Assembly: GCA_963576475.1 (NCBI GenBank)
Contig: OY754982.1
Coordinates: 16,434,217 to 16,498,216 of the forward strand
Direction: 5' to 3'
Origin: Molanna angustata
Taxonomy: Eukaryota > Arthropoda > Insecta > Trichoptera > Molannidae
DNA: 64,000 nt
Part shown: positions 1 through 10,105 of the stretch, in pieces
Numbering within the stretch: position 1 is the stretch's first letter
How the letters are laid out: every line of letters begins with the position of its first letter
The notes under the pieces: model-generated
Seen by the model: the letters and a program-made list of their open reading frames with translations, nothing else
Told to the model about the DNA's origin: nothing
Database searches by the model: none
Program-made: the position numbers and the translations under genes

Positions 1-1821
1 CATAGAAACCGTTGCAATCAGATATGTCGAAATGCAAAAAAAAGGTACATCTTTCAGATTGTGGATCAATGCACGTCTTCAAATGCTTGGAAATTATTGC
101 AATCTCTGGGCATTGGAAAGAGTAAACATCTTAATACCCCAAAAGTTGACATAAACAATCTAAATCATCACTTTGCCACTCCTCCAGTATTCTTAAGCAA
201 CTTGGTTAAGTCCAATACTCTCAATTCTATTCGCAGTCAACCCTCTCTGAGTATACCAGCGTTTTCTTTTAACACTGTGAATGAAGCTGAAATCTCAAAA
301 TTCATATCTTCCATTTCCACAAAGTCAATTGATTCTAATGGCATCAATATAGATATGATTCGTCTAGTTCTCCCAGTAACATTGCCAATTATCACGCATA
401 TTATCAACTACTCAATGAGTGAAGGAATATTTCCATCTTCTTGGAAAACTGCTCACGTTATTCCGTTACCCAAAACTTCATCACCAACAACTCTAAAAGA
501 CTATAGACCAATCTCCATTCTTCCTATTTTGTCAAAGGTCATTGAACGAGCAGTTTATAATCAATTAAATGAATGGCTTACATCACATTCCCTTCTTGAC
601 CCTTTTCAATCTGGATTTAAACGTGGTCATAGCACTTCAACGGTTCTTGTTAAGGTCACTGATGACATAAGACGCGCAATGAATGATAAAAAGCTAACAA
701 TCCTCACATTGCTTGACTTCAGTAGTGCGTTTAATTCAGTAGACTTTGATATTTTACTCGCAAAACTTTCCTCACTCAATTTAGCGCAACCAGTACTGAC
801 ATGGTTCAAAGATTATCTATATAATCGCACACAAGCTATTAAAACGGCGGAGAAAATATCTGATCATATCACTCTTAAGGCTGGGGTCCCTCAAGGTGGT
901 GTCTTGTCTCCACTTCTATTCTCTATCTTTATAAACTCAATAACTCACAAATTAAAGTGTCAGTACCATCTCTTTGCAGACGATCTTCAACTGTATATTC
1001 AATTTAATGTGAATGAGTATGTTGATGCTATTAATATTATGAACGAAGATCTCAGCTTTATCTCATCATGGTCCTCCCAGAACGGTCTTCTTGTTAACCC
1101 GTCTAAATCTCAGGCTATTATCATTGGTAGTCCCCGATTGCTGTCTAAACTTAAAAATTCACCTCTCCCATCTCTTCAAATTAACAATCAACACATACCC
1201 TTCTCAAAAATGGTGAAAAATCTTGGTATTCTTTTTGATGAAGATCTTTCGTGGCATGGACAGATTTCTCATGTCAGTAAAACTCTGTTTTATAATATCC
1301 ATTCTCTCAATAGATTGAAGAACTTTCTTCCAATACATTGTAAAATTACATTAGCTCAATCCTTACTTCTTCCATTGCTTGATTACGGTGATGTGTGTTA
1401 TCTGGATGCCAATCAAGAATTATTAAATAAACTGGAACGATTACAGAATGTCTGTATACGGTTCATTTACAATCTTAAAAAATATGATCATGTTTCGACT
1501 TGTAGAAATATACTTCGTTGGCCAAAGATACGAGATCGTCGTAACATTCACATTCTGTCACTACTTTATAAGACTATTTATGATCCCTATTCACCACAAT
1601 ATTTAAAAAATAACGTCGTTTTCTTGTCAAGTCACGGCCTATCCCTTCGATCTGCTGAACGTACTACACTAGCTATCCCCATTCACAATACAGAAGTTTT
1701 CAGCTCCTCTTTTCAAGTACAATCAGCTAGACTATGGAATGGCCTAAGTGATGAAGTAACGTCATCTCAATCCATTCAAATATTTAAAGGTAAATTAAAA
1801 AAAACTTTATTTGTCAAATAG
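1..1821 (+). CDS. LINE ORF2 reverse transcriptase, C-terminal ~606 residues (partial at left edge)
   Basis: The frame is open from base 1 to the TAG at 1819-1821, so the true start lies left of the window; a GTG or ATG near 61 should not be taken as the start. RT landmarks appear in order: DYRPISILPILSKVIERAV, a motif A segment LLDFSSAFNSVDFD, motif B GVPQGGVLSPLLFSIFIN, and motif C FADD. The thumb follows, then a C-terminal region (LLDYGDVCYLDANQ to RLWNGLSDEV) shared with the LINE at 19.4-21.4 kb. The product would copy element RNA into DNA at a nicked target site in the nucleus. No stop or frameshift interrupts the visible part, which suggests a young copy. The CR1/L2/Jockey-type assignment rests on the DYRPIS/FADD pattern recalled from these families; the exact clade is not resolved. 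Confidence 0.9.
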   Translation, partial: HRNRCNQICRNAKKRYIFQIVDQCTSSNAWKLLQSLGIGKSKHLNTPKVDINNLNHHFATPPVFLSNLVKSNTLNSIRSQPSLSIPAFSFNTVNEAEISKFISSISTKSIDSNGINIDMIRLVLPVTLPIITHIINYSMSEGIFPSSWKTAHVIPLPKTSSPTTLKDYRPISILPILSKVIERAVYNQLNEWLTSHSLLDPFQSGFKRGHSTSTVLVKVTDDIRRAMNDKKLTILTLLDFSSAFNSVDFDILLAKLSSLNLAQPVLTWFKDYLYNRTQAIKTAEKISDHITLKAGVPQGGVLSPLLFSIFINSITHKLKCQYHLFADDLQLYIQFNVNEYVDAINIMNEDLSFISSWSSQNGLLVNPSKSQAIIIGSPRLLSKLKNSPLPSLQINNQHIPFSKMVKNLGILFDEDLSWHGQISHVSKTLFYNIHSLNRLKNFLPIHCKITLAQSLLLPLLDYGDVCYLDANQELLNKLERLQNVCIRFIYNLKKYDHVSTCRNILRWPKIRDRRNIHILSLLYKTIYDPYSPQYLKNNVVFLSSHGLSLRSAERTTLAIPIHNTEVFSSSFQVQSARLWNGLSDEVTSSQSIQIFKGKLKKTLFVK

Positions 1822-2131
1822 TTCCTAAATTCCTTCTATATCCTTCCGTAACCTCCTTTTCCTCATTGCTATGATCAGTGTTATTTTTATTATTCTTTTA
1901 TTTTTAAAACTCTCTTTTAATTTTTTTCTCTTTGTAATTTTTTTTTTTTTTTTATATTTCTTACTCTTTTATGTTATTTTTTATCAATTTATTTCTCACT
2001 TAATTAGTACTGTACCAATTTAACTAAGAGACTTCACGTTGCTCGGGTTGGTTGGAAGAAATTGCCTTATGGCAATAAACCTGCCTTTGTACACATGTAC
2101 ATAAATTATATAAATAAATAAAAAATAAATA
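1..2131 (+). mobile_element. Non-LTR retrotransposon (CR1/Jockey-like LINE), 3' part, running off the left edge
   Basis: The open RT frame ends at 1821 and is followed by a T-rich 3' untranslated stretch with a long poly-T run near 1940-1953. The 3' end is a stem-loop tail (ATTGCC-TTAT-GGCAAT, about 2060-2075) and then AAATA-type repeats ending near 2131. The same tail closes several other LINE pieces in this window and SINE family C. The element continues upstream of base 1, so its endonuclease domain and any ORF1 are not visible. It abuts an opposite-strand RT fragment at 2136. Confidence 0.9.
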
Positions 2132-2135
2132 AAAT

Positions 2136-2595
2136 ATGTTGCGATCATTCATAATTGGTCTCAGTGCTCCATTCACTCTGTTTCCTGCCATAACTCTTCT
2201 TTCGATCTCTTTATCGAGTCGTCCGTTCCGTTGAAATATGCTTCCCAAGTATACATATTCGTCGACTTGCTCAAGCCATTTGTTCTCTACTCTTACTTTA
2301 CACGATGTTCTGCTTTCACTCTTTTCAAAGACCATTGTCTTTGATTTGCTGGCATTCATCCTAAGTCCATTCTCTATACATCCTTCATATACCATACTTA
2401 CAAGATACTGTAACTCTTCCATACTTTCTGCTAAAAGAACTTTATCGTCTGCATACATCAAATCTCGCACCATTACAGTACTCAATTTCAGACCCTTGCT
2501 TTCATCCTTAAGGGCTCTAATGCAGAAATCAATGTACAAGTTAAAGAGCCATGGAGATAGCACGCACCCTTGTCTAACGCCATTATTTACTGTGT
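2136..2595 (-). pseudogene. RTE-type LINE reverse transcriptase fragment
   Basis: Minus-strand translation gives NGVRQGCVLSPWLFNLYID (RT motif B), then LMYADDKVLLAES (YADD motif C), RMNASKSKTMVF and YVYLGSIFQRNGRLDKEIERR, the usual palm-to-thumb order. Motif A and everything upstream are missing, and the frame breaks near 2140 where the LINE tail begins. The YADD box and the residue pattern differ from the FADD LINE beside it, so this is a separate family. The last homologous residues (NDRNI) recur at 28.43 kb, suggesting the same family. It is a dead 5'- and 3'-truncated copy. Confidence 0.85.
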
Positions 2596-2755
2596 CAATT
2601 TAAAGACATTTTAAATAGTATTATAATTTTTCTATCTTTGTTCTTTTCTAAATAAGTATACTTAATATTTATTGTTGATTAGTGAACGTTAATTTTTTCT
2701 GTATTTATTAATTAACTAAAAAACGCGTCTATTTCCTTGCAAATTCATTGAATGA

Positions 2756-3085
2756 GTGATTAAGTATAATATGGAGGACACCAAAGAGCCGCCTATAGCT
2801 AAATGTCCATCTTTTTCTCCTGGTGTCCTGTCAGGAACCCCCCGAAGTTGGCGCTCTCTCTGGCGAATCCCTCTCTGTCCTGTGCTGCCCGGAATATCTT
2901 CTCCATTTCTGAAGTCCATCCATTCCATAATATTACGTAGCCAGGACAAGTCTCCTTCCATTCCATCCGCGACCATTTACCGTATCCTCTATTAGTATTA
3001 AATGAAGCAAGTGGTATTTTTCTCCCCTCATCATGCGACCTATGTAGATATGCGATCTTGCGAACTATCATTGTAGATAGGAGTT
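2756..3085 (-). pseudogene. LINE C-terminal fragment, family D
   Basis: The minus strand encodes a frameshifted copy of the conserved LINE tail seen intact at 4.59-4.76 kb: HSHDEGRKIPL, then LSWLRNIMEWMDFR, then FRAAQDREGFAR. Two overlapping frames are needed to follow it, so at least one frameshift is present. It has no RT core and is a decayed 3' fragment. The family is found again at 4.2, 13.6 and 51.2 kb. Confidence 0.75.
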
Positions 3086-3142
3086 GCCCGGTCGATACAA
3101 TACCTACATAAATACCAAAGTTGACGAATATTTACCAAAATT

Positions 3143-3330
3143 GTCGGCCTTCGTGGCTCAGTTGGTTAGGTATCTGAATGCTGATCCAAAGGTCCCGGGC
3201 TCGATTCCCGATCTGTAGGACGATAAATATCGTAAGTCTCCAGGATGTGGCAACTTGTCATTGAGTGCTTGTTAGATTAATATTTGAAATAGTACCTGTT
3301 ATTTGCCGAGATGTAATATTAAAAAAAATC
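3143..3330 (+). mobile_element. tRNA-derived SINE, family A (copy 1)
   Basis: The head resembles a tRNA with pol III boxes: an A-box-like TGGCTCAGTTGG and a B-box-like GGGCTCGATTCC. It is followed by a non-tRNA body (GTCTCCAGGATGTGGCAACT) also found at 9.9 and 35.2 kb. The body and the poor cloverleaf make this a SINE rather than a functional tRNA gene. Its 3' end is taken at an A-rich stretch near 3325. Confidence 0.75.
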
Positions 3331-4154
3331 TAATCTTTAGAAGAATTCGAAACAATGAGCATAAATATTTTAATGTTGCTTGTACGTATTTTTATCCCTC
3401 ACAAGATGGCCACTTTTTAATTTTTTCACCACTAAAAATATAGAACAAGGAAAGAGGTATAAAACGCATTAAAAATAAATGTTCAAGATACCACAACTAA
3501 TTAGGTCATCATTGAAAATGTAAGATGATAGAAATTAATTGGTTATTTTGTAAAATTTATTGCTTTTTTAATCAACCTTAGCATATGGATCGCAATACAT
3601 TATACTATTATTATACTGCCTCGGAGCAGTCGTATTAATTAGCATTCAATATAATTATATGTAAAAATTCAGGTTGTAAATATATGATGGATGAAGACGT
3701 GTGGGTGATTTGAGAAGAACATGAAAATAAAACTTTATACGACATGGCTACCTAGTATTTTGTTCGATACAAGAAAAACAACACCGAGTTGTTAGAGATT
3801 GTTTCTAGAACAAAAGACGCCTTAAGCCTATTTCCGAAACTTATATTTATATTTTGTAAGATGTGCATTTAAGAACGAAGACATTGTACCTACTAGCCAA
3901 TGGTGAAAGTGAAGACAATCTTTTATCACGTCTCAACAGTCAGTTTTGTTCTTTTCTGATGTTTCAATTTATTGATTCGCATCGCAAATAATAAGTCTAC
4001 GATTAAAACCGAAGATTCCAGCATGTTATAAAAATAACTCCAAATGTTTTTTTTTCTTAAAAAAAAGCGACTCCCAAAGAATCGATTGAACTGGTTAAGA
4101 ATATAACGCCCATAATTCTGTTCGACATATTATTTTATTTCTTTTATTACCGAA
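3331..4154. other. AT-rich DNA, nothing recognised
   Basis: There are only short frames with stops on both strands, and no recognisable repeat, RNA gene or coding signature. Confidence 0.5.
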
Positions 4155-4770
4155 AACCTAGACCCTGATATTGAAATAAAATGCAGGATAGAAGCGGCCC
4201 GTAAGTCTTTTAATAAAATGAGAAATCTCCTCTGTAACGACGACATCAATCTAAAACTACGCCAAAGGATGATCAAATGCTATGTATGGTCGGTATTGTT
4301 CTACGGTGTTGAGGCGTGGACCCTCAAGGTTGAAACAGTACAATTTACAGTACCATAAACCGCCTGGAAGCGTTCGAAATGTGGATTCATCGTAGAATGC
4401 TAAGGATATCCTGGACCGATATGGTGAGCAACGTTGTCTTGCATAGAGCTAATACTGATAGACAGTTGTTCACGACAGTCAAGCTCCGTAAGACTTCATA
4501 TTTTGTTCACATAATGAGAGGCGAAAAATACTCGATCGTACGTAAAAATACTCGATCGTTCGTAAAAATACTCGATCATAAAAGGAAAGATTGAGGGCCG
4601 TAGAGGGGTCGGCAGGAAACAGCTATCCTGGCTCCGTAACATTCGGGAGTGGACTGGAATGAGAAGTGTGGAGGACTTGTTCCGCACCGCACAGGACAGG
4701 GAAAGTTTCTCCCGAGTGATCGTCAACGTCGGGGGGACCCGACAGGACACATAGAGAAGAAGATTGGGGT
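4155..4770 (+). pseudogene. LINE C-terminal region, family D, frameshifted
   Basis: Three successive frames give EAARKSFNKMRNLL..YGVEAWTLK, then NRLEAFEMWIHRRMLRISW..RKTSYFVHIMRGEKYS, then GKIEGRRGVGRKQLSWLRN..VEDLFRTAQDRESF, ending at a stop near 4755. This is the conserved post-RT region of insect LINEs with YADD-type polymerases. Frameshifts lie near 4345 and within a local 20-bp triplication at 4526-4580. The RT core is absent, so it is a 5'-truncated, inactive copy. It is the longest family D copy in the window and helps read the worse fragments. Confidence 0.85.
4526..4580 (+). repeat. Short tandem triplication inside the LINE fragment
   Basis: Three copies of a ~20-bp unit (AAAATACTCGATCGTACGT with variants) follow the GEKYS codons. 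Related copies at 2.9, 13.6 and 51.2 kb lack it. It shifts the reading frame. Confidence 0.75.
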
Positions 4771-6270
4771 ATACACAGATGAACAGGTTATATTCATTAA
4801 AATTTATATACTAAGTGCTAAGGCCTGCCATCCAATTATGTATATCCACTGTTAGTTATATTCAACACAACAGAAGAGAATGAATGCAAAGAAATAATGA
4901 TAAGGAGATGGTTAGGGATAGTGGGATAGGAAAGTGACGGGGAATGTCAGAGGATAACAAAAAGAGAGAGAGCAAATCAAGTTGTACTGTACTCATACAA
5001 AAAAAAATAAAAGAAAATATTAAATATGTACATATAATAAAAGAAAACAAAACATCTATCTATTCTTATCTCGGACCATCTTGGTTAATTCTTTCATATA
5101 CCTGCTATACGGAGTATGAAATAAGTCTAAACTACTGAAATTTTTGTTAAATGTTTCGCAGTTCGGAGGAATGGTAGAATGTTTTCGGTGATTTTTTATA
5201 ATTTGGAATATAGAAAATATCAGTTTGTTCTAAAGGGAACACGGTAAGTAATAAGAATATTCAATTCCGGTGAATCGAATTTATTATTAACAATTTTATA
5301 TAGTAAGCTTTGACTATGGATAATTCATACTTCAACAAATCTGTTTATACAGCTGGAAATTGCAAATTAAATTCATATTGTACTTTTTATATTAAGCAAA
5401 TTGAAGAGTATGACGATTTCATCGTAAATTCCATCATCAAATTTTGAACAAATTCAAATTGGACTACCAATGAGGTACCACTTTTCTACAAAAAAAATAA
5501 TCATTGAAATCAGACGTTTTAAAGAATTATCGTTGAGGAGTTGAATGATTTTTTCATGGATTTCATCTAGGGTTTCTCAGTTAAAATATAAATAGAATAA
5601 ATAGATAACAATCCTGGGTTATCAAAATAATCTGAAATCAATGAAAAATGCATTGTTACCTTTAAAAGAGGCGCCGCTGACGGCCAAAGATCAGACGTAT
5701 AGACAAACAAAAGATTTTATAAACATATATTTTTTTAATCACTTAAAACATACTTAAATTCAAATAAAATTTAGCAAATTGTTAACTCATTATTTAGTAA
5801 AATTGGTCCTTAAACATGTTTACGCATTTAACACCTTATCAGAAAACCAACTTCTAATTTAAGTAGCAAAATTCTCTGCCATCGAGAAAACTCTTTCACT
5901 CTCTGTGGAAGTTGGTTTCACAGATAAAAATGCTTTGTAGAGCAACTCAAAATTAGGAGTTCATATTCCAGAGGTCTTAAACTAATTAAAATCCTTATTT
6001 TATATGAACAAAAATGTTTCAAATGTCATCAAATTTAAAAATTTTAATCTTGCTTTTTTCCCGATTCCCATTCCCGGGTATTCCCGTTCGGGAACCCGAG
6101 AATGATACCATAATCCCATCATAAGATTTTGGACAAATTCAAATGATAATATAAATCATTGAAATCGGACAACGTATAGTAAAGAATTAACGCTGAACAT
6201 ACAAAAAAAAATATGTCGCGTTGATAACCTCCTATTTTTTAAGTCGGTTGAAAAAGCGAATAAATTGCAA
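4771..6270. other. AT-rich DNA with one diverged direct repeat pair
   Basis: No gene is supported. About 5436-5535 and 6124-6200 are related in direct orientation: both have a 'TTTTG(A/G)ACAAATTCAAAT' stretch, then 'ATCATTGAAATC(A/G)GAC' and 'AAAGAATTA(T/A)CG'. Between them, 6060-6110 is a run of CCCGG/TTCCCG motifs. This looks like an old dispersed repeat with no identified class. Confidence 0.5.
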
Positions 6271-6385
6271 GTATTTTATTTTTTTTATTTATTTCTTTGT
6301 CACACCACCAAAATAATCTCCATTAAAAATAGATAACTGCTACCCAACTAGGATTACCTGTTCTAGGGCTAGCAGTGTACATATT
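6271..6385 (-). repeat. LINE 3' end, family E (copy 1)
   Basis: On the minus strand it runs from CTGCTAGCCCTAGAACAGGT through a pocket reading TTGGGTAGCAGT into an AAATA-rich tail, the shape of a LINE 3' UTR. A second copy with the same order lies at 8241-8355. Confidence 0.6.
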
Positions 6386-6749
6386 ATTATAATATTTCAC
6401 AGGAGACATAAAGGTTGTAAAGTCTGATTTTTTTAAGAGTGTCAAAGCTCATAGAGTGACCATGGTGTGAAAGAAAAAAATATTATGGGATTTTTTTTAT
6501 CATTTCATGATATAAAACGGTTGTAACTTTCACATGCATATATCTTCAAAACCTTCAAATCTTTTCATACCTATTCTTACTCCCGGTACCATGCGGCTTT
6601 AATGGGTCTATATTATTTGGTATTTTCTGCAAATGTCCATGGGCATCTCCTGGGAAAGTAATATTTAAACAAAATATTTATTTGATACTTTTTATTAGGA
6701 AAATAAAATAATACATTAGGAAGTAATTAATCCTTATAATAATAAACAG

Positions 6750-7263
6750 TTAAACCTCCACTACACTACTCGCGAAGTTGATCGAAGATAGGCGAATACG
6801 ATAGTGTGGAGAGGCACTTCGCCTTACTTCGTCCAACCTTGGCTCGCCTCGGGCGACCTCCGTTTGTTGTCGGTTTTTGCGCCCGAGTCAAAGGACTCGA
6901 AGTTGCACGGTGCCGACACGAGGCGCCTCTCTACACTACTCGGCTAACTTCAGTTCGCTTCAATGCGTTGTCGTGATTGTATCACTGCATGTGCGTGCTA
7001 GAAATTATTTTTTATTATTTTTTTTACACGACTCGATTATGAATAGTAAACAGTACAATACTAACGTAGTTATAATACGCGAGAGAGCACATTGCAACGG
7101 CAGCTGCCACTTGAACATTATCCATGACACGTTGCGTGCGGTGCGAGCGCTGGCGGACAACTGAGTTCCTCGCGAAGTTGAACGAGTGTGTGGCGACGTA
7201 GTTCGGTCAACTTTACCGAGTACTTCGTCGAGGAACTTCGCGAGTAGTGTAGTGGAGGTTTTA
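6750..7263. mobile_element. GC-rich non-autonomous DNA transposon (MITE), TTAA-type
   Basis: The termini are inverted: ACCTCCACTACACTACTCGC at 6754 matches the reverse complement of the right end finishing at 7259, and the match runs about 27 bp. The left flank is TTAA (6750-6753) and the right flank TTTA (7260-7263), which suggests a TTAA target duplication with one change. An inner inverted copy of the same end motif lies at 6801-6815 and 6924-6941. The interior is much richer in CpG than the surroundings. It carries no transposase; ORFs of 95-110 codons here are incidental. Confidence 0.7.
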
Positions 7264-8240
7264 CATATTTTTTTACAAAATAATAAATTATATTTTACAA
7301 AATATTTACATAATAGTTCATTGAGGCAAACACACATACATAAATAATATATCTATGTAACTAACACAAATAAATAATGGACACTTATTCTATACTAAGA
7401 CGGTGATAACACATGTTTATAATAATAATTATATATCGATATTAAACAAAAAATAAAATACATAAATTAGAAATAAAAAATGAAATTCTTAATTTAGAAC
7501 ACATGGTCACCATAAAAAATTAAACGTGCGCTCACTTTGAGAGATAGATACGTACTGTCGGGTTTGTTGATGTTTGTTGTTAAGGACACCAAATGGTGTA
7601 AACCAATCAGCAACCATGATTCTACTAATACATTTACATGCGTAAATACTATGCATTTTTTTTGTTTATGTATAGAATTGGCACTTTAAAAAAAATCAGA
7701 CTTTACCTATTTGCATTTTTAAAAAGTATCTAAATATTATAAACTTAACTAGTGTACACAGATTAAAAAATGGAATTTGAGTCATCATGATATGCATACC
7801 TATACATTTTGTGTATGTAGGTAGGTATCTTGTCATTTTTATTTTTGTTAATTATACAAATAATCTGAAATAGTATCTCTTAGGAATGCTGAACTGAAAA
7901 AAGTATGCTGTGCATAAATGATTAATTTGCTATCGTATATTATTTGTAAGAAAAGCATTCCACAAATGAAACAATCCAACATAAAAGTTAACAGAAATAA
8001 ATCGCTCACGATTTTGGAAGCTAAGTCCTGCGCTGAAATAATCCGACAGGTCCCCTTAGCCGCACGATCTCCTGACCAAATGCTTTCAATCCAAAGCACA
8101 ATATTATTAATCTTTACGAGAAGTTCCCATATTTTGATATATGGAGAAATTAGGAATGGAAAGATACGTGGTTTTATCAGTATCGATAATTGTAATAGAA
8201 AATATGAAATTCCGATGTAGACACCGAATAGATATATAAT
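7264..8240. other. AT-rich DNA, nothing recognised
   Basis: I see no repeat, RNA gene or plausible coding exon. ORFs up to ~100 codons overlap on both strands and have no recognisable motif. Confidence 0.5.
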
Positions 8241-8355
8241 AGTATTTTATTTTTTATTTATTTATTTATTTATTTTTCACACCTTTATAACAAATACTAT
8301 TAGGAAGATTACTGCTGCCCAACTAGGTAACCCTGTTCTAGGGCTAGCAGTTTAC
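8241..8355 (-). repeat. LINE 3' end, family E (copy 2)
   Basis: It has the same arrangement as 6271-6385: a TTTA-rich tail on the plus strand, then CTGCTGCCCAACTAGGTAA, CCTGTTCTAGGGCTAGCAGT. The copy is better preserved in the tail, which has five TTTA units. Confidence 0.65.
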
Positions 8356-9240
8356 AATTTTACCAAGCCAAATATTTGACATTTCGGTTTGACATAGTTA
8401 TTTTGTCTTTTCCAAAAAATATTAGAACGGACACCAGATATCACAACACAACAAATTACAATATTACATAGTTACTAATATCTTAACACAAAAGTATAAA
8501 CCGATACAGTAAATTTTGATATGTTATTATTCTAATATTATTTCTATCATAATATGCACACCCGCTGTTGTCATTTATGTTATGTAGCAGTTTGACATTA
8601 AAATTTGTATTAATTGAATAATTTAAGTATTAATTTAATAATTCTACGTAAATTGTGTTTTTTTTGTCTTATGAAAATAAAATATATTTTCTTCTCTTAC
8701 ATACGAATATATTCACAAGAAAATGGAGCTGATAAAATATGACATATTTGAGCAACAAATAAAAAATATACAATGGCGGATTTATTGCCGTTAGACAATC
8801 CTTTCCATGCAACATTTAATTAACCTCAAGTAAATTCGGTACCAGAGCTAATGATACTTCTTTAAAATTCAGCGAAGGAAATGCGACTCGAAATTCAGAA
8901 TGTTTGATATTATTTGAACAATGAGTTTCGTTGATTGTTTGTTTCAATTTTAAAACTAATCGATACAATGTTTTGATACAAAAATGATGAGATCGTTATA
9001 GAAATATTATAATAAACATGCATATCTTATTCAAACACGATGTAAAATAAATTTAAAGGATACTGATCATCCGTTACAAGATAAAACAACACATCATGTA
9101 ATATTAAATTAATATTCAAGATATTCCATATAAGTACAGTGGACAGAATAACATAAAGTTTAAATGATCCACGTATAAGAGCCATTTCTTATTGTATTTC
9201 ACACAAACAATATTAATAATGTTAAGCCAAAGAATCTATA
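8356..9240. other. AT-rich DNA with a LINE tail remnant near 8765-8810
   Basis: The segment GGCGGATTTATTGCCGTTAG on the plus strand is the reverse of the stem-loop LINE tail seen at 2.06 and 19.5 kb. The rest shows nothing recognisable. Confidence 0.5.
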
Positions 9241-9795
9241 TTATTATTAGCGGACCCGACAGACGTTGCCCTGCATGAACGTTGGCTTGTTTGTTATTAG
9301 CTGGTTTAACAAACATAAAAATGGATGTGGATTTTGTGGATTAAAGGAAGCAAGACACATTACATTGACCTAACTTTGATATACCTAACATCATAATACC
9401 ACTTAAAACAGAATATACTTGTGAAAAAACTAAATACATAGCTTTATACAATAATAATTAAATATTATACAAAAAACTTTAAAATTTCATAAAATATTTA
9501 AAATATGGAAACAAATACCGCAAGACAGCGTTGAGAAAAACATCAAGTTTTAATGGCATAACCAACATTGCATAATATTATGATATATCGGAAAGCAATG
9601 TTGCCACTATTCAAAATGTATATTCCGAAAATATTTATAACGATTGATATTCATTAATGTATAAAATTCCTTTTTGTGAATCTAATCCATTCAGGGACTC
9701 ACATAAACACACACAAAAAGTTTCACCAAAATCGGTTTCGCCGTTTAGGAGTTCAGTGGCATACACACGTACAGAAGAATTATATATAAAGAAGA
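9241..9795 (+). repeat. Dispersed insect repeat (CGGACCCGACAGACGTTG type)
   Basis: It starts with GCGGACCCGACAGACGTTGC and ends with an AGTTTCACCAAAATCGGTTT..GCCGTTTAGGAGTTCAGTG..CAGAAGAATTATATATAAAG segment. I recall this pair of motifs flanking short interspersed repeats in lepidopteran sequence. There is no coding capacity. The class is not established from one copy. Confidence 0.55.
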
Positions 9796-9891
9796 TGTAT
9801 GGATTTACGTACTCGAGGTATAGAATGTATTGTTAATTTTATAGTTGTTTTTGCAAATAATACAACGCTGTGGTGAATACATGGAAGTTGT

Positions 9892-10105
9892 TGGCCCTCG
9901 TGGCTCAGTTCTAAGCTATCTGACTCCTGAACCAGAGGCCCCGGGTTCAAATCCTGTTGGAAACGGTATTCAATTGTGTTTTCAATCTGGATCTTAATTA
10001 GGACGATTAATATCATCAGTCTCCAGAATGTGGAAACTTGTAATTTGGTGCGTGTTAAATTTATATTTGATTATAGTTCCTGTTAGTTGCCCGAGAAACA
10101 ATACA
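9892..10105 (+). mobile_element. tRNA-derived SINE, family A (copy 2)
   Basis: The tRNA-like head has TCGTGGCTCAGTT and CCCGGGTTCAAATCC boxes. The body matches copy 1: CAGTCTCCAGAATGTGGAAA, then TAGTTCCTGTTAGTTGCCCG. It is longer than copy 1 after the head, with an added ATTCAATTGTGTTTTCAATC stretch that also occurs in the 35.2 kb copy, so copy 1 carries a deletion. Confidence 0.75.

Noticed and set aside
2238..2603. 121-codon plus-strand ORF
   Set aside because: It is antisense to an RT fragment with a YADD motif.
3143..3225. Functional tRNA genes at 3.1, 9.9, 26.0, 27.0, 28.9, 29.6, 35.2, 38.7 and 63.2 kb
   Set aside because: All have A/B-box-like motifs but damaged cloverleaf regions and a shared non-tRNA body, so they are SINEs.
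6754..7259. CACTA (EnSpm) assignment for the GC-rich MITE
   Set aside because: CACTA lies 5 bases inside the inverted repeat, and the flanks fit TTAA/TTTA better than a 2-3 bp duplication.
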